A stretch of DNA of 64,000 nt from an uncultured Muribaculaceae bacterium (GTDB lineage Bacteria; Bacteroidota; Bacteroidia; Bacteroidales; Muribaculaceae). The position numbers were made by a program, and so were the translations under genes. Of the stretch, positions 34,291 to 43,693 are shown in pieces; position 1 is the stretch's first letter; every line of letters begins with the position of its first letter. The stretch lies in the NCBI GenBank assembly GCA_910578095.1, contig CAJTOZ010000005.1, positions 55,611 through 119,610 on the forward strand. Direction: 5' to 3'. Below the pieces are notes generated by a model. It did no database searches. It was not told the DNA's origin and saw nothing but the letters and a program-made list of their open reading frames with translations.

Positions 34291-35228
34291 GACGGCAGGC
34301 GGTATGGCGGGATTGACTTATAGGTGGCGGAACGAAGATAGCGCAGGCCGTCGCGCGTGCCACGCATGAATTGAAGCGGCATTATCGCAGCGCATGCCAC
34401 GAGAAAGCTCCATGCCATGCGGCCGCCGAAACACATGAGCTTGCGCGCCGACGGATCCGGAGAATAGATGCAGCGCCACCATATTATAAGATTGTTTTTT
34501 GTGCGCACATACATGCGTCGCGGGCTGCGTCGGAAGGCGCCGCTTGAGCAACCGCTGTCGAGATGCACGGCTCCTGAATCGAAAAGCACGAAAAGACGGC
34601 CACCATTGACCACGAGTTTATGGTACATCACCAGGTCCTCGCCGTAGGCGAATCCATCCTGCTCCACCCATAGCTCGTCGGACATGCGCAGACGCAGAAA
34701 CGCGCATCGCCGCCACATGGCTGCCGGCCCCGCCGCTGAGTCGGATGGCAGGCATGCCGCAGCCGCGGGGGCGGCTACATAGGAGAAGGCACCAGAGGGG
34801 CGTATGCGGAAGGCTGTGCCGCCGGAGCGTGAGGGAAGAGCGAGCGCTGTGATGGCGGCTCTTATCTTGGCGCCGGGGCTCATGAGATGATTGCAGAACG
34901 TGTCGGCGGCCACGCAGTCGGCATCGTTCCGGCTCATGGCTTCAAGCATGCGTGCTGCTGTGTCGGGGGCGAGTTCCACGTCGTCGTCGAGCAGTAGGAT
35001 GCAGTCCGATGTTATTTCCTTATACTGGAGCGCCCGTTGCGCCGCCATTCCTTTCGGCACCTGCACATACTCCTCGCGTCCCACTGTGAACGGCGGGCGG
35101 GCATAGCCTTCGGCGATATACACGACCACACGCTCCGGCTGCACCGTCTGGGCTGTGATGCTCCGGAGCAGGCGGCGGTAATTATCGCCGCCAGTGCCGA
35201 GTGTGCGTATGGCTATGGAGTAGGTCAT
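34287..35228 (-). CDS. glycosyltransferase family 2
   Basis: 313 aa GT-A inverting glycosyltransferase. 'SIAIRTLGTGGDNYRRLLRSITAQTVQPERVVVYIAEGY' and 'SDCILLLDDDVELAPDTAARMLEAM' with the DDD metal motif, 'GEDLVMYHKLVVNGGRLFVLFDSGAVHLDSG' further on, and a C-terminal hydrophobic stretch (about 255-290) which may sit on the membrane. ATG at 35228 overlaps the upstream stop (ATGA), chosen over the frame's first Met ten codons earlier. Confidence 0.9.
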   Translation of the reverse strand: MTYSIAIRTLGTGGDNYRRLLRSITAQTVQPERVVVYIAEGYARPPFTVGREEYVQVPKGMAAQRALQYKEITSDCILLLDDDVELAPDTAARMLEAMSRNDADCVAADTFCNHLMSPGAKIRAAITALALPSRSGGTAFRIRPSGAFSYVAAPAAAACLPSDSAAGPAAMWRRCAFLRLRMSDELWVEQDGFAYGEDLVMYHKLVVNGGRLFVLFDSGAVHLDSGCSSGAFRRSPRRMYVRTKNNLIIWWRCIYSPDPSARKLMCFGGRMAWSFLVACAAIMPLQFMRGTRDGLRYLRSATYKSIPPYRLPS

Positions 35229-36382
35229 TTCAGAAGTTTGCGGAAAAGGTTCATCCACTGTTCGGCTATGATTGCAGGAGCATAGCGTCGCGAATTTTTC
35301 AGAGCCTCGGTTCCCATGCGTCTGCGAAGGCTTTCGTTCTCGATCAGGTGGCAGAGGCGTTCGGCGAGGGCGTTTTCATCGCCGGGTTCCACGAGGTATC
35401 CGTCCACACCGTCGGTGATGATGTCGCGTGGGCCACAGGGACAGGCAAACGACACCGCCGGCATGCCTATGCTTGCCGCTTCCAGCAGCACGAGGCCGAA
35501 ACCCTCGAATCTTGAGGTGAAGGCGAAGATCGACCCACCGGCCATGTGGGCGCACACATCGGAGACATTGCCGGGCATGGACACACTGTTGTCGAGCCCG
35601 AGATCGGAGATCTGCTGCCGCAGGCTGTTCTCCAATTCGCCTGTCCCGTAGATCACGAGTTTCCAATCGGGGTGCCGGCGGGCTACGATGCTCCATGTGC
35701 GAAGGAGTGCCTCGTGGTTTTTCTGATACGTCAGTCGTCCGGTGGTGACAACAGTCCGGGCATTCATGTCGGCGCTGATATCGTGAATTTCCGTCAGAGG
35801 GTTCGGTATGACGTGTGTTTTGCCGGCCATGCGGGATTTGCTCCAGTTCAGGCGGTAATCTTCCTCGGACAGCACGGCCACAGCATCGTATCGACGCAAC
35901 TGCAGGCTGTAGTCGTAGAAATCGGTGAGCGTGGCCTTTATTTTTGCAATGGCCCCGCGGGCGCCTTCATGGCGGTATCGCTTGTTGTAGTGAAACTCAC
36001 GCACGAATGCCGGACGCTTGCGCAACTGCAATTTCGGCAAAAAGTATTTTTCTGACTGCCCTACGGAAATCACGATGTCGGGCTGCACGCTGTCCAGCAC
36101 CTTGCTCAACGCAGCTTTATGGCGCCGTCGCAGCAGGGTGTCGGCCCTCAGCCGGTAGTACAGGCCGCGCGTGTCGTCGGCATAGTAGCGTATGCCCAGA
36201 TCTATGGTGTGCACGCGGCTGTCGAGCGGAAGGGCGGGGTGCGGATTGAGCGCATCCACATCGGTGTAGGCTATCCACACCTCATTGCCCTCAATGGCAG
36301 CGAGAGCATTGGCTTTGGCCACAACCACACGCGCTATGCCGCCGATATGGCTTATGCTGTTGATGCAATAGACTATCCGCAT
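35225..36382 (-). CDS. glycosyltransferase family 4 (tandem paralogue 3)
   Basis: 385 aa GT-B enzyme. 'RIVYCINSISHIGGIARVVVAKANALA' opens the protein; 'VVTTGRLTYQKNHEALLRTWSIVARRHPDWKLVIYGTGE' and 'FEGFGLVLLEAASIGMPAVSFACPCGPRDIITDGVDGYLV' mark the donor domain. It resembles the next two upstream genes in length, opening and donor motif, so the three look like products of duplication. Overlaps the upstream gene by 10 bases. Confidence 0.93.
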   Translation of the reverse strand: MRIVYCINSISHIGGIARVVVAKANALAAIEGNEVWIAYTDVDALNPHPALPLDSRVHTIDLGIRYYADDTRGLYYRLRADTLLRRRHKAALSKVLDSVQPDIVISVGQSEKYFLPKLQLRKRPAFVREFHYNKRYRHEGARGAIAKIKATLTDFYDYSLQLRRYDAVAVLSEEDYRLNWSKSRMAGKTHVIPNPLTEIHDISADMNARTVVTTGRLTYQKNHEALLRTWSIVARRHPDWKLVIYGTGELENSLRQQISDLGLDNSVSMPGNVSDVCAHMAGGSIFAFTSRFEGFGLVLLEAASIGMPAVSFACPCGPRDIITDGVDGYLVEPGDENALAERLCHLIENESLRRRMGTEALKNSRRYAPAIIAEQWMNLFRKLLK

Positions 36383-37473
36383 GCCGTAATGTCTTTGAAA
36401 AGCTGTTCCCAGCGGTCCATTATGTTTTCTTTGGAAAACCGTGCAGCGTTCTCACGGGCCTTTGCCCCGAAGTTGCGCCGCTGCTCCGGGTTTTCGATGA
36501 GGCGGCATATAGCCTCGGCAAGTGCTCTGGCGCGCTCGTCTTGCGAGAGATCCCTGTAGGGCACGAGGAGGCCGTCGCTGCCATCGGATATTATTTCGCG
36601 CGGACCGCATTTGCAGTCGGTGGCCACGCATGGACAGCCGCACTGCATGGCCTCTATCAATACCAGGGGAAGGCCTTCGTGGGCGGAGCTCATCACAAGG
36701 AAATCGCTGGCAGCATATATCGCGGCTACGTCGGAAGTGCGCCCTTCGAGGGCCACCGACTTTTCAAGGCCAGCAGTGGCGATGCGTTGCGAGAGGTCTT
36801 CCAACAGGGGGCCCTCGCCGAATATGCGCAGTGGATAGTCCGGATGGCGTTGCGCCACAATGCCCCAGGCTTCTATGAGCAGGCTGAAATCCTTTTGTTC
36901 CACAAGCCTTCCGACGGCTACGGCTCCATGGCGTGTGGCGCCGTTTTCGGCACATGCCACATTGCTGAAATTAGGAATCACTTTCACGGAGGCGGTATTG
37001 GTCCACGCTGCCGCATCCTCGCGGGTGAGGGCCACCACGGCAGCCGCACGGCGTTCGGCCACAGCCACTTTAAGGCGTTTGTAGGCGCTGCGTCGCTCGG
37101 AAATGAAGACCATCGACCGCGCGTTGTGGGATTCCAGCACCAGGCGTGCAGGAGCAAACAGTATCGACCACGTCAGCCACGATGGCACGCCCACCACTAT
37201 GTCGGGTCTGAAACTTTTCAGGGCACGGCGGATAGCTGCATTCTGCCGCCACTTGAAGCGCAGCGTGCCGTACAGTCCCTCGGGCTGGGGGAGCGAGATG
37301 TCGACAAACTTCACATCCGGGTGGAGAGCATAAGCGCTCCGGGAGCCCGGAGGATTGTTGACAATCATACACACATCATGACCCCGCGCCGCCATGGCGT
37401 TGGCTTTGTCGACGAGGATACGTTCAAGCCCTCCGGCCACACTGATGTCCTGACATGTGTATGCGATGCGCAT
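36373..37473 (-). CDS. glycosyltransferase family 4 (tandem paralogue 2)
   Basis: 366 aa GT-B enzyme. 'RIAYTCQDISVAGGLERILVDKANAMAARGHDV' and 'VGRLVEQKDFSLLIEAWGIVAQRHPDYPLRIFGEGP', then 'AHEGLPLVLIEAMQCGCPCVATDCKCGPREIISDGSDGLLV'. Overlaps the upstream stop by one base (TAATG) and the downstream start by ten. Sister to its two neighbours; likely a different acceptor or linkage in the same repeat unit. Confidence 0.93.
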   Translation of the reverse strand: MRIAYTCQDISVAGGLERILVDKANAMAARGHDVCMIVNNPPGSRSAYALHPDVKFVDISLPQPEGLYGTLRFKWRQNAAIRRALKSFRPDIVVGVPSWLTWSILFAPARLVLESHNARSMVFISERRSAYKRLKVAVAERRAAAVVALTREDAAAWTNTASVKVIPNFSNVACAENGATRHGAVAVGRLVEQKDFSLLIEAWGIVAQRHPDYPLRIFGEGPLLEDLSQRIATAGLEKSVALEGRTSDVAAIYAASDFLVMSSAHEGLPLVLIEAMQCGCPCVATDCKCGPREIISDGSDGLLVPYRDLSQDERARALAEAICRLIENPEQRRNFGAKARENAARFSKENIMDRWEQLFKDITACG

Positions 37474-38630
37474 TATTCTCTGTTTTTTATTATATCTTCA
37501 AAAAGTGCCGTCCACCGCGCTATGATTTCATCGCGGACGAAGGTTCCGGCTTTTTCTTTTGCATGTGCGGAGAGGCGTACGCGCATATCCCTGTCGGCTA
37601 TCATGCGGCAGAGCGCATCGGCGAGCAGTTCCACGCGTTGTTTGTCCGGCAGTCCATTGAACGGAACAAGCAGCCCGTCCACACCGTCGGCGATGATGTC
37701 GGCAGGTCCCGACGGGCAGTCGAAACTTACACACGGCACGCCGCATGTCATGGCCTCCAGCAGTACCAGTCCGAAACCCTCATAGCGCGAGCTGAGTACA
37801 AATACGGAGTGGTCGGCATAGGCTGTGGCCATATCGGCTTCGGCTCCCTTGAGCTCGATGCGGTGGGAGAGACCGGCTTCGTTGATCTGCGACAGGATGT
37901 CGGCATACACCGGATCGGTGTCGCTATAGTCGCCGTAGATGTCGAGTGTCCATTCCGGGAAACGGCGGGCCACTATTTGCCACGCTTTCACCAGAATGTC
38001 GAATCCTTTCTGCGGATGAAAACGTCCGGCGCCCATTACCCGCGTCGCATCCGGATTGTATGGTGCGGCAGGCCGGATGTTTGTGAAGTTGGGAATCACT
38101 TCCATGCGTTGCGCCTCCGGCCACAGGCGTGCGTCGGTGTCTGTGAGCGATACGATTGCCGCCGCGCGGCGCACGTTTCTCTTCGTGAGGTATTTCCGCA
38201 AACTCGCCACGGGAGCATCTATGGCTGTGTATTCACGATGGATATGCGATTCGTAGATGATAGGACAGACGTTTGTGAAGTATGGCAGCGCGGCGTCGTG
38301 CGTTGCTGCTATGGCTATGTCTATCTTATGCTCTGTCAGATATGCGGCAACTGATTGCCGGAATTTTTTTCTCCACTTCAACCACTTTACGAATGTCGCT
38401 GCCGGGTGGAGCGGGGAACGTCCGGGGCCGGGGTCGAAGGGCAGCCCGGCCTGGCCGATATGTATCTTCGGGTCGATGGGGAAAGCGGCCGATGCTTTTG
38501 TACGTGTGTTTTTTACAACGATGTGCACTTCGTAGCCCGGAATATTGCAGATGGCATTTGCCTTGTCGCAAACTATCCGCTCCAGGCCTCCCGGGATATG
38601 CAAACCGTTTATAAAATAGGCAATTCTCAT
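37473..38630 (-). CDS. glycosyltransferase family 4 (tandem paralogue 1)
   Basis: 385 aa GT-B enzyme. 'RIAYFINGLHIPGGLERIVCDKANAICNIPGYEVHIVVKN' and 'VMGAGRFHPQKGFDILVKAWQIVARRFPEWTLDIYGDYS', then 'RYEGFGLVLLEAMTCGVPCVSFDCPSGPADIIADGVDGLLV'. It is the first of three adjacent related GT4 genes. It follows the largest gap inside the locus (113 bases), so a secondary promoter could lie there. Confidence 0.93.
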   Translation of the reverse strand: MRIAYFINGLHIPGGLERIVCDKANAICNIPGYEVHIVVKNTRTKASAAFPIDPKIHIGQAGLPFDPGPGRSPLHPAATFVKWLKWRKKFRQSVAAYLTEHKIDIAIAATHDAALPYFTNVCPIIYESHIHREYTAIDAPVASLRKYLTKRNVRRAAAIVSLTDTDARLWPEAQRMEVIPNFTNIRPAAPYNPDATRVMGAGRFHPQKGFDILVKAWQIVARRFPEWTLDIYGDYSDTDPVYADILSQINEAGLSHRIELKGAEADMATAYADHSVFVLSSRYEGFGLVLLEAMTCGVPCVSFDCPSGPADIIADGVDGLLVPFNGLPDKQRVELLADALCRMIADRDMRVRLSAHAKEKAGTFVRDEIIARWTALFEDIIKNRE

Positions 38631-38743
38631 AGTACTGTCGCCCTATTTTTGTGTTGTATGTATAATTAAGGATGATAAAGTAGTATATAAGGCATTCAAT
38701 TGAAATACAAAATAACGAAATTTATGCTTACCTTCCAAAAAAA

Positions 38744-39772
38744 TTATCTTGAAATAATCGGTAAAATCATCGGGTACACCACCGGTATGAAAAAATTCCG
38801 GTAGACAAACGACATGAACGGGTACAAACCGGGATGGCCGTACAGGCAATTTACAAATTTCAGCCACGCTCCCTCTCCGGTGGTGGGCACTGTGTGCATG
38901 TGGGTAAGGGTGCGGGACAGCCGCGCGAATTCATCGCGTGGTATCCCTATGGCGAGCAACTTGGCTGTGAGGTTCAGGGCTGCTGTGTCGAGGCATCCTC
39001 TCAGCGGTTTCATAAGCGTGGAATCGCGGCTAACCAGGCTGTTGACTGTGGCGAAATATTTCAGATAGCTTGCCATCCATACGGCTGCGCGCTTCCTGTC
39101 GTTTTTTCTCACGGCCGACCCCTCGCGCATGCAGTAGATGTAGGCCATGGAGTTTGTGACAACGGCGTGCGGATGGTGCTCCATCACGCGCAGATTGAAT
39201 TCAGCATCTTCCGCTATGGCCATATCGTTGTCGAAGCCTATGGAGTGGCTGCATAGGAAAGATTTACGGTATAATCCATTCCACACGGTGGTGGATACCT
39301 TTGCCTTTTTTATCAGGTCGTAGCCGTCGCCATCGTATATCACACTGCATTTGTCCGGCAGCATTTTCGCGGCCGGATCGTTCACGGCCCCGTGGCGCAT
39401 GTCGGCTATATGCCCTCGGAAACCGATGTAGTCGGGTTTCCTGTCGCTGAATAGGTCCAGCAGGAAGCCGTAGGCTCCGTGGGCTATCCTGTCGTCGGGA
39501 TCCATGAAGTGGATGTATGTGCCGCGAGCTTCGCTTATTCCCAAATTACGCGCTGTGGACACGCCGCGATTGGGCGTGTGAAGCACACGGAACACTCCCG
39601 GATGCGCTCTGGCATATTCATCGCATATAGCGCCAGAGCTGTCGGAACTGCCATCGTCGACGAGCACGACCTCATGGCTGCCGTCAGGCAAATTCTGGCC
39701 CAGGAGAGTGTCGAGGCCATCGCGGAGAAAAGCCTCAACATTGTACACGGGAACAACAGTGGTGAGCAGCAT
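38744..39772 (-). CDS. glycosyltransferase family 2
   Basis: 342 aa GT-A enzyme. 'LLTTVVPVYNVEAFLRDGLDTLLGQNLPDGSHEVVLVDDGSSDSSGAICDEYA' (nucleotide-binding VDDGS) and 'GVSTARNLGISEARGTYIHFMDPDDRI' with the PDD metal site. The C-terminal end is hydrophobic ('SFVYRNFFIPVVYPMILPIIS'), a likely membrane contact. Starts 4 bases after the stop of the preceding GT2 gene in the operon. Confidence 0.93.
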   Translation of the reverse strand: MLLTTVVPVYNVEAFLRDGLDTLLGQNLPDGSHEVVLVDDGSSDSSGAICDEYARAHPGVFRVLHTPNRGVSTARNLGISEARGTYIHFMDPDDRIAHGAYGFLLDLFSDRKPDYIGFRGHIADMRHGAVNDPAAKMLPDKCSVIYDGDGYDLIKKAKVSTTVWNGLYRKSFLCSHSIGFDNDMAIAEDAEFNLRVMEHHPHAVVTNSMAYIYCMREGSAVRKNDRKRAAVWMASYLKYFATVNSLVSRDSTLMKPLRGCLDTAALNLTAKLLAIGIPRDEFARLSRTLTHMHTVPTTGEGAWLKFVNCLYGHPGLYPFMSFVYRNFFIPVVYPMILPIISR

Positions 39773-39776
39773 GGCA

Positions 39777-40667
39777 TCAGCGGGTTTTAAATTTTATCAG
39801 CAAAGCCAACGCAACTCCGGCCGGAGCCATGGCAAGGGTGAGCAGGCGCCGCGGCGAGGCGGAAAGCCATTTTTTGTCGCGTGCGAGGATACAGGACGCC
39901 ACATAATGTATGGCGCAGCGTGCGCGGTTGGCCGCCGATGAGCGTCGCAGCCCCATCTCAAGACGGCGCTGTTTGGCGAAACTGCGGGGTGAGTTGGCGT
40001 ATTGATGCCATATTCCGGCCGACATGCTGTCTGCTCCGGTCTGATATTCCACCCAGCACAGATTTTTGTTGACAACGAGCAGCGGATGCACATCGCACAC
40101 CTGCAGCTGCATGTACACGGGGTTGAAATTTTTCTCGCCGGGGAAACCTGTCATCGGGGCCACTGCCTGCATGAGGTCGGTGCGGAGCGCCACTTTGGTG
40201 TCGGCGCGGTGTATGCGCCGCGTATAGAGATCGAGGAAAAAGCATTCGGTAAGCTCTTGCGGGAAGTAGCCTCCGAGCGGGCTACCTGTGCGCACGTCGA
40301 AGTCGAGGCCTATCACTCCGGCATATCCGGTGCCGCCCCGCTCGCGCCATGTGGCGATTATGGTTTCCACGGCATCGTCGGGCATGAAATCGTCGCTGTC
40401 CACGCAGCAGCACAACTCCGACGTGATATTGGCGTAGGCGGTGTTGTAGCCGGTGTACAGTCCGCCGTTCTCCTTATATATGTATCGCACCGGGATGATA
40501 TTCTCGGCTATGAAACCAGCCACAAGGCTGTCAGTGCCGTCGGTGCTGCCGTCGTCCACGACAAGCCATTCAAAATCGCGGCACGTCTGGCTGCACAGAC
40601 TGCGGTATGTGCGCTCCAGGGTGTGCGCCCGGTTGTAGGTGGGGGTGAATACGGTGAGCGTGGCCAT
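39777..40667 (-). CDS. glycosyltransferase family 2
   Basis: 296 aa GT-A enzyme. 'LTVFTPTYNRAHTLERTYRSLCSQTCRDFEWLVVDDGSTDGTDSLV' and 'CCCVDSDDFMPDDAVETII' (DSDD metal site), then 'DTKVALRTDLMQAVAPMTGFPGEKNFNPVYMQLQV', a subgroup seen in capsule loci. A C-terminal hydrophobic segment ends the protein. Separated by 6 bases from the polymerase gene upstream. Confidence 0.93.
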   Translation of the reverse strand: MATLTVFTPTYNRAHTLERTYRSLCSQTCRDFEWLVVDDGSTDGTDSLVAGFIAENIIPVRYIYKENGGLYTGYNTAYANITSELCCCVDSDDFMPDDAVETIIATWRERGGTGYAGVIGLDFDVRTGSPLGGYFPQELTECFFLDLYTRRIHRADTKVALRTDLMQAVAPMTGFPGEKNFNPVYMQLQVCDVHPLLVVNKNLCWVEYQTGADSMSAGIWHQYANSPRSFAKQRRLEMGLRRSSAANRARCAIHYVASCILARDKKWLSASPRRLLTLAMAPAGVALALLIKFKTR

Positions 40668-40673
40668 GGCTGT

Positions 40674-41771
40674 CTACCAGTAGAGGGTGTTCATAATTAC
40701 TGTGAATCCTACAAATGCGAGAAGTATGATGGCAGTCCTGCGGTCCTGATCGTCCCACACGCGCATCATTATAAGCGGGTAGGCGACCACTATGCCGTAC
40801 ATGAACCACGACAGGTAGGCGAAGCGGTTGGTGAACGCAGCGCGTATCACCAGTACCCAGAAAGCATTCGCCAGACAATAGGTGGAATAAAGGATACGAT
40901 ACCAGTTGTCCCGCACCTGATGTTTTATGAGCACGGTGTAGCCCAGATACACCGGCATCGCGCTGTACAGCAGAAAGTCCCATCGGAATCCTGTGCTGCT
41001 GAAGCCATAGTTTTCGGCGTCTTTCGATCCGTAGGCCTCCATGCGGTCGTCGAAGCCGAGGGATGAGAAGAAATTGATGAACGCGTTGCCGCCTATGAGC
41101 GACAGTCCAATGGAGCCAATCCAGATATAGAGCGCGTGGCGGGGATCTCTTATGATCCATCGTGCAGCCACAATTGAAGCCAGCGGGAGCGCCACGCTGC
41201 GGTGCAGCGACATAGCCACCGCTGCAAGCACCGCCGCCATTATATAGTTCGATTCAAGCAGGAATGCCATAGCCAGCAGAACTATGCTGCAGGCGGCGCC
41301 GTTGCGTATGCCATTGGTGCCATAGGAAAAGAACATCAGGGACCCGCACAGGAACAACATCCCGAGCAGGGGATTCTTAGGCACGAATTTTTGTACGGCC
41401 AGTAAAGCCGTGAATATGTATATGGCGTCGATAACGGTGAAGAATCCGTTAACATCAAGACCTGCCCGGCGGCACCACACTATGATCCACATGAACAGCC
41501 ATTCGCCGCTCATGCTTGCGTTGATCACCGCTATCCTTACGTTCTTATACATGTGGGAGTAGCTGAACGTGTCGCCGAAGACACTGGACACGGGCCTGTT
41601 GCCGAGCCACAGCACGAGCACCAGGCATAGCGGAATACATATCCAGATATTGTTGGGCTGTCCTTTCTCGCTCAGCTCATCGTCCGGCGATGTATAGAAT
41701 CGCCAGGCAATCATGCACGTGATCACGCTCAGTATGGCCAGATACAGCGGTTGGTATTGCAGGGGAGACAT
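40674..41771 (-). CDS. EpsG-family polysaccharide polymerase (Wzy-like)
   Basis: 365 aa integral membrane protein with about nine to ten hydrophobic helices and a central periplasm-facing loop. 'RPVSSVFGDTFSYSHMYKN' near residue 60, 'EWLFMWIIVWCRRAGLD', 'RNGAACSIVLLAMAFLLE' and 'HRSVALPLA' are typical of EpsG family members that polymerise repeat units on lipid carriers. It is the only polymerase candidate in the locus. Three bases separate it from the upstream GT32 gene. Confidence 0.88.
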   Translation of the reverse strand: MSPLQYQPLYLAILSVITCMIAWRFYTSPDDELSEKGQPNNIWICIPLCLVLVLWLGNRPVSSVFGDTFSYSHMYKNVRIAVINASMSGEWLFMWIIVWCRRAGLDVNGFFTVIDAIYIFTALLAVQKFVPKNPLLGMLFLCGSLMFFSYGTNGIRNGAACSIVLLAMAFLLESNYIMAAVLAAVAMSLHRSVALPLASIVAARWIIRDPRHALYIWIGSIGLSLIGGNAFINFFSSLGFDDRMEAYGSKDAENYGFSSTGFRWDFLLYSAMPVYLGYTVLIKHQVRDNWYRILYSTYCLANAFWVLVIRAAFTNRFAYLSWFMYGIVVAYPLIMMRVWDDQDRRTAIILLAFVGFTVIMNTLYW

Positions 41772-41774
41772 AAG

Positions 41775-42494
41775 CTACATGCGGATGAGTTTCTTTATAC
41801 GCGCGGAGGCTTCGGTGCCGATCAGGCGGTGGGCCAACCGGGAAATACGAGTGCGCCACGGGCCGGCATCGTCGCACCAGCTCTTGGAGTAATGGTGTAT
41901 GCTGCGGGTGTCGGGAGTGATATTGAGGCGCCCGGTGATGTCGTCAAAGGGGCAGAACCAATCGTTGGGGTAGATGGTGATGCCGCCGATGGTCTGCATC
42001 TGCCCGTTGTCCTCAAATCCGTGACGCCGCAAGATTGCGGTGGCATGCCCTACGACAGTCCCCGGCAACTTGTTGCCATCGCTGTCGGCGAAAGCTGCGG
42101 CGCGGTAGAAATCCAGTATCTCGTTGTAAAGCGGATGGCCGGCTGTGGTGCCGAGGCCGAGGCCCGGAGCCACGTTGCTCCCCTCCATGCCCATGAACGG
42201 CCCGCGTGCTACGATGTCGTCGAACGTACGTATCACCTCCACATCGGTGTCGAAGTAGAGGCCTCCCTCGCGGTAGAGTATGTCGAAGCGCGCATAGTCG
42301 CTCACGAAAGCATATTTCCCCGCGTCATAGGCTTGCGCGGTGTATGGGATCGAGCGCACGTCGAAATTGCTCTCATCGATGCGGCGTATTTCCCAATCCG
42401 GGAAAAAGCGTTTCCACGATTCGATGCAGCGCAGTGCGTCGGGAGGCAACGGATTGCCGCCGAACCAGCAATAATATATCACGTGCGGTATCAT
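41775..42494 (-). CDS. glycosyltransferase family 32 (DXD-type)
   Basis: 239 aa. 'IPHVIYYCWFGGNPLPPDALRCIESWKRFFPDWEIRRIDESNFD' and 'YAFVSDYARFDILYREGGLYFDTDVEVIRTFDD' are signatures of OCH1-like GT32 enzymes; DTD is the metal-binding motif. Such genes in bacterial capsule loci transfer hexoses with retention. The start overlaps the upstream stop (ATGA at 42491-42494). Confidence 0.92.
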   Translation of the reverse strand: MIPHVIYYCWFGGNPLPPDALRCIESWKRFFPDWEIRRIDESNFDVRSIPYTAQAYDAGKYAFVSDYARFDILYREGGLYFDTDVEVIRTFDDIVARGPFMGMEGSNVAPGLGLGTTAGHPLYNEILDFYRAAAFADSDGNKLPGTVVGHATAILRRHGFEDNGQMQTIGGITIYPNDWFCPFDDITGRLNITPDTRSIHHYSKSWCDDAGPWRTRISRLAHRLIGTEASARIKKLIRM

Positions 42495-43693
42495 GAGTGG
42501 GCGAGTTTATAGATTTTCTCCGCTTCGGCGCGGTTGCTGTAGTCGCGGGCTGCGGTGTTGGCGCATATGCGTGCGCGGAGGGCCGCATCGGTCAGGGCTG
42601 CAGCCATGGCATCGGCGCATTCCTTGGCCGACATGGGCACTATGATGCCGTCCACGCCGTTCTCCACCTGCGATGCCGCAGTGGCATAGGCGGTCACTAT
42701 CACCGGCTTGCCGAGCATCTGCGCCTCGCGCACGACAACACTGTTGCCTTCGTAGCGCGACGGTTGCACATACCAGTCGCAGGCGGCGATGTAGGGATAG
42801 GGGTTGGCGCGTTTGCCGAGTATATGAACGCGATGCTGCATCCCCTCTGCTTCAATAGCTTTGCGTATATAAGCTCCATCGCCGCCATAGCCTATTATAT
42901 ACCAGTCGACATCAATGCCACGCTCTCCGAGCATGCGGCACAGCTGCGGAATGGCTTCCAGGTTTTTTGCCTCGCAGTAGCGTCCGACAGAGAGCAGCCG
43001 CAGGCGTCGGCCGGCAGGCATGTCGGCGGGGCATGGCTCGGCCGCGCGCGTGCGGATGATGTTTTCCGGAGCAATATTCCCTATGTGCACTATTTTTTCG
43101 CGTAGCGATGGAAAACGGGCGCAGAACGTGTCTGTGACATCGGGCGAGATGGACGCGATGGCGTCGTAGCCACTCCACACCGGCAGCTCCAGCTCTGTGT
43201 CCACATCAATGGCGCTGTAGTCAGTGTGTATCCAGCAGATGCGTTTTGCAGCATCCACTTTACGCAGCACGAAATCGTGGGGCGCGAGGAAGGAGATGGC
43301 CAGGTCATAGTGCCCGAAGCGTCGGAGCGACGGAAGATGCGGCGTCACGCATGCGGCGATATGTCCGAAAAGGGCGGAATTGTCGCACGGCCGCTTGCGC
43401 CGGGCATAGCGTTGATATTTTTTTCGCGCCCGCCAGCGGCCGTATACCACGCCGAAACATCCGCGGCGCAACGCCTGCGCGGCCGGAGCCTCGATGGATG
43501 CGTAGGAGCGCAATTCCGGGAGCACGTTGACCCACGATGGTATGTGGGCGAGCAGTTCGCCGCGGTGGGCGTGCAGGAACAGGTCGACATCGACCCGTTG
43601 CGGGTCGAGCGCATGCAGCAGGCCTATAAGGGCAGTTTCGGCGCCTCCTATCTCCAGATAGTGCATGGATATGAATATTCGTGCCTTTTTCAT
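42491..43693 (-). CDS. glycosyltransferase family 4
   Basis: 400 aa GT-B enzyme. 'IFISMHYLEIGGAETALIGLLHALDPQRVDVDLFLHAHRGEL' opens the acceptor domain, and 'LLSVGRYCEAKNLEAIPQLCRMLGERGIDVDWYIIGYG' with 'VQPSRYEGNSVVVREAQMLGKPVIVTAYATAASQVENGVDGIIV' the donor domain. Overlaps both neighbours by 4 bases. It is similar to the GT4 at 44781 in having a basic insert after the first domain ('GRWRARKKYQRYARRKR'). Confidence 0.92.
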   Translation of the reverse strand: MKKARIFISMHYLEIGGAETALIGLLHALDPQRVDVDLFLHAHRGELLAHIPSWVNVLPELRSYASIEAPAAQALRRGCFGVVYGRWRARKKYQRYARRKRPCDNSALFGHIAACVTPHLPSLRRFGHYDLAISFLAPHDFVLRKVDAAKRICWIHTDYSAIDVDTELELPVWSGYDAIASISPDVTDTFCARFPSLREKIVHIGNIAPENIIRTRAAEPCPADMPAGRRLRLLSVGRYCEAKNLEAIPQLCRMLGERGIDVDWYIIGYGGDGAYIRKAIEAEGMQHRVHILGKRANPYPYIAACDWYVQPSRYEGNSVVVREAQMLGKPVIVTAYATAASQVENGVDGIIVPMSAKECADAMAAALTDAALRARICANTAARDYSNRAEAEKIYKLAHS

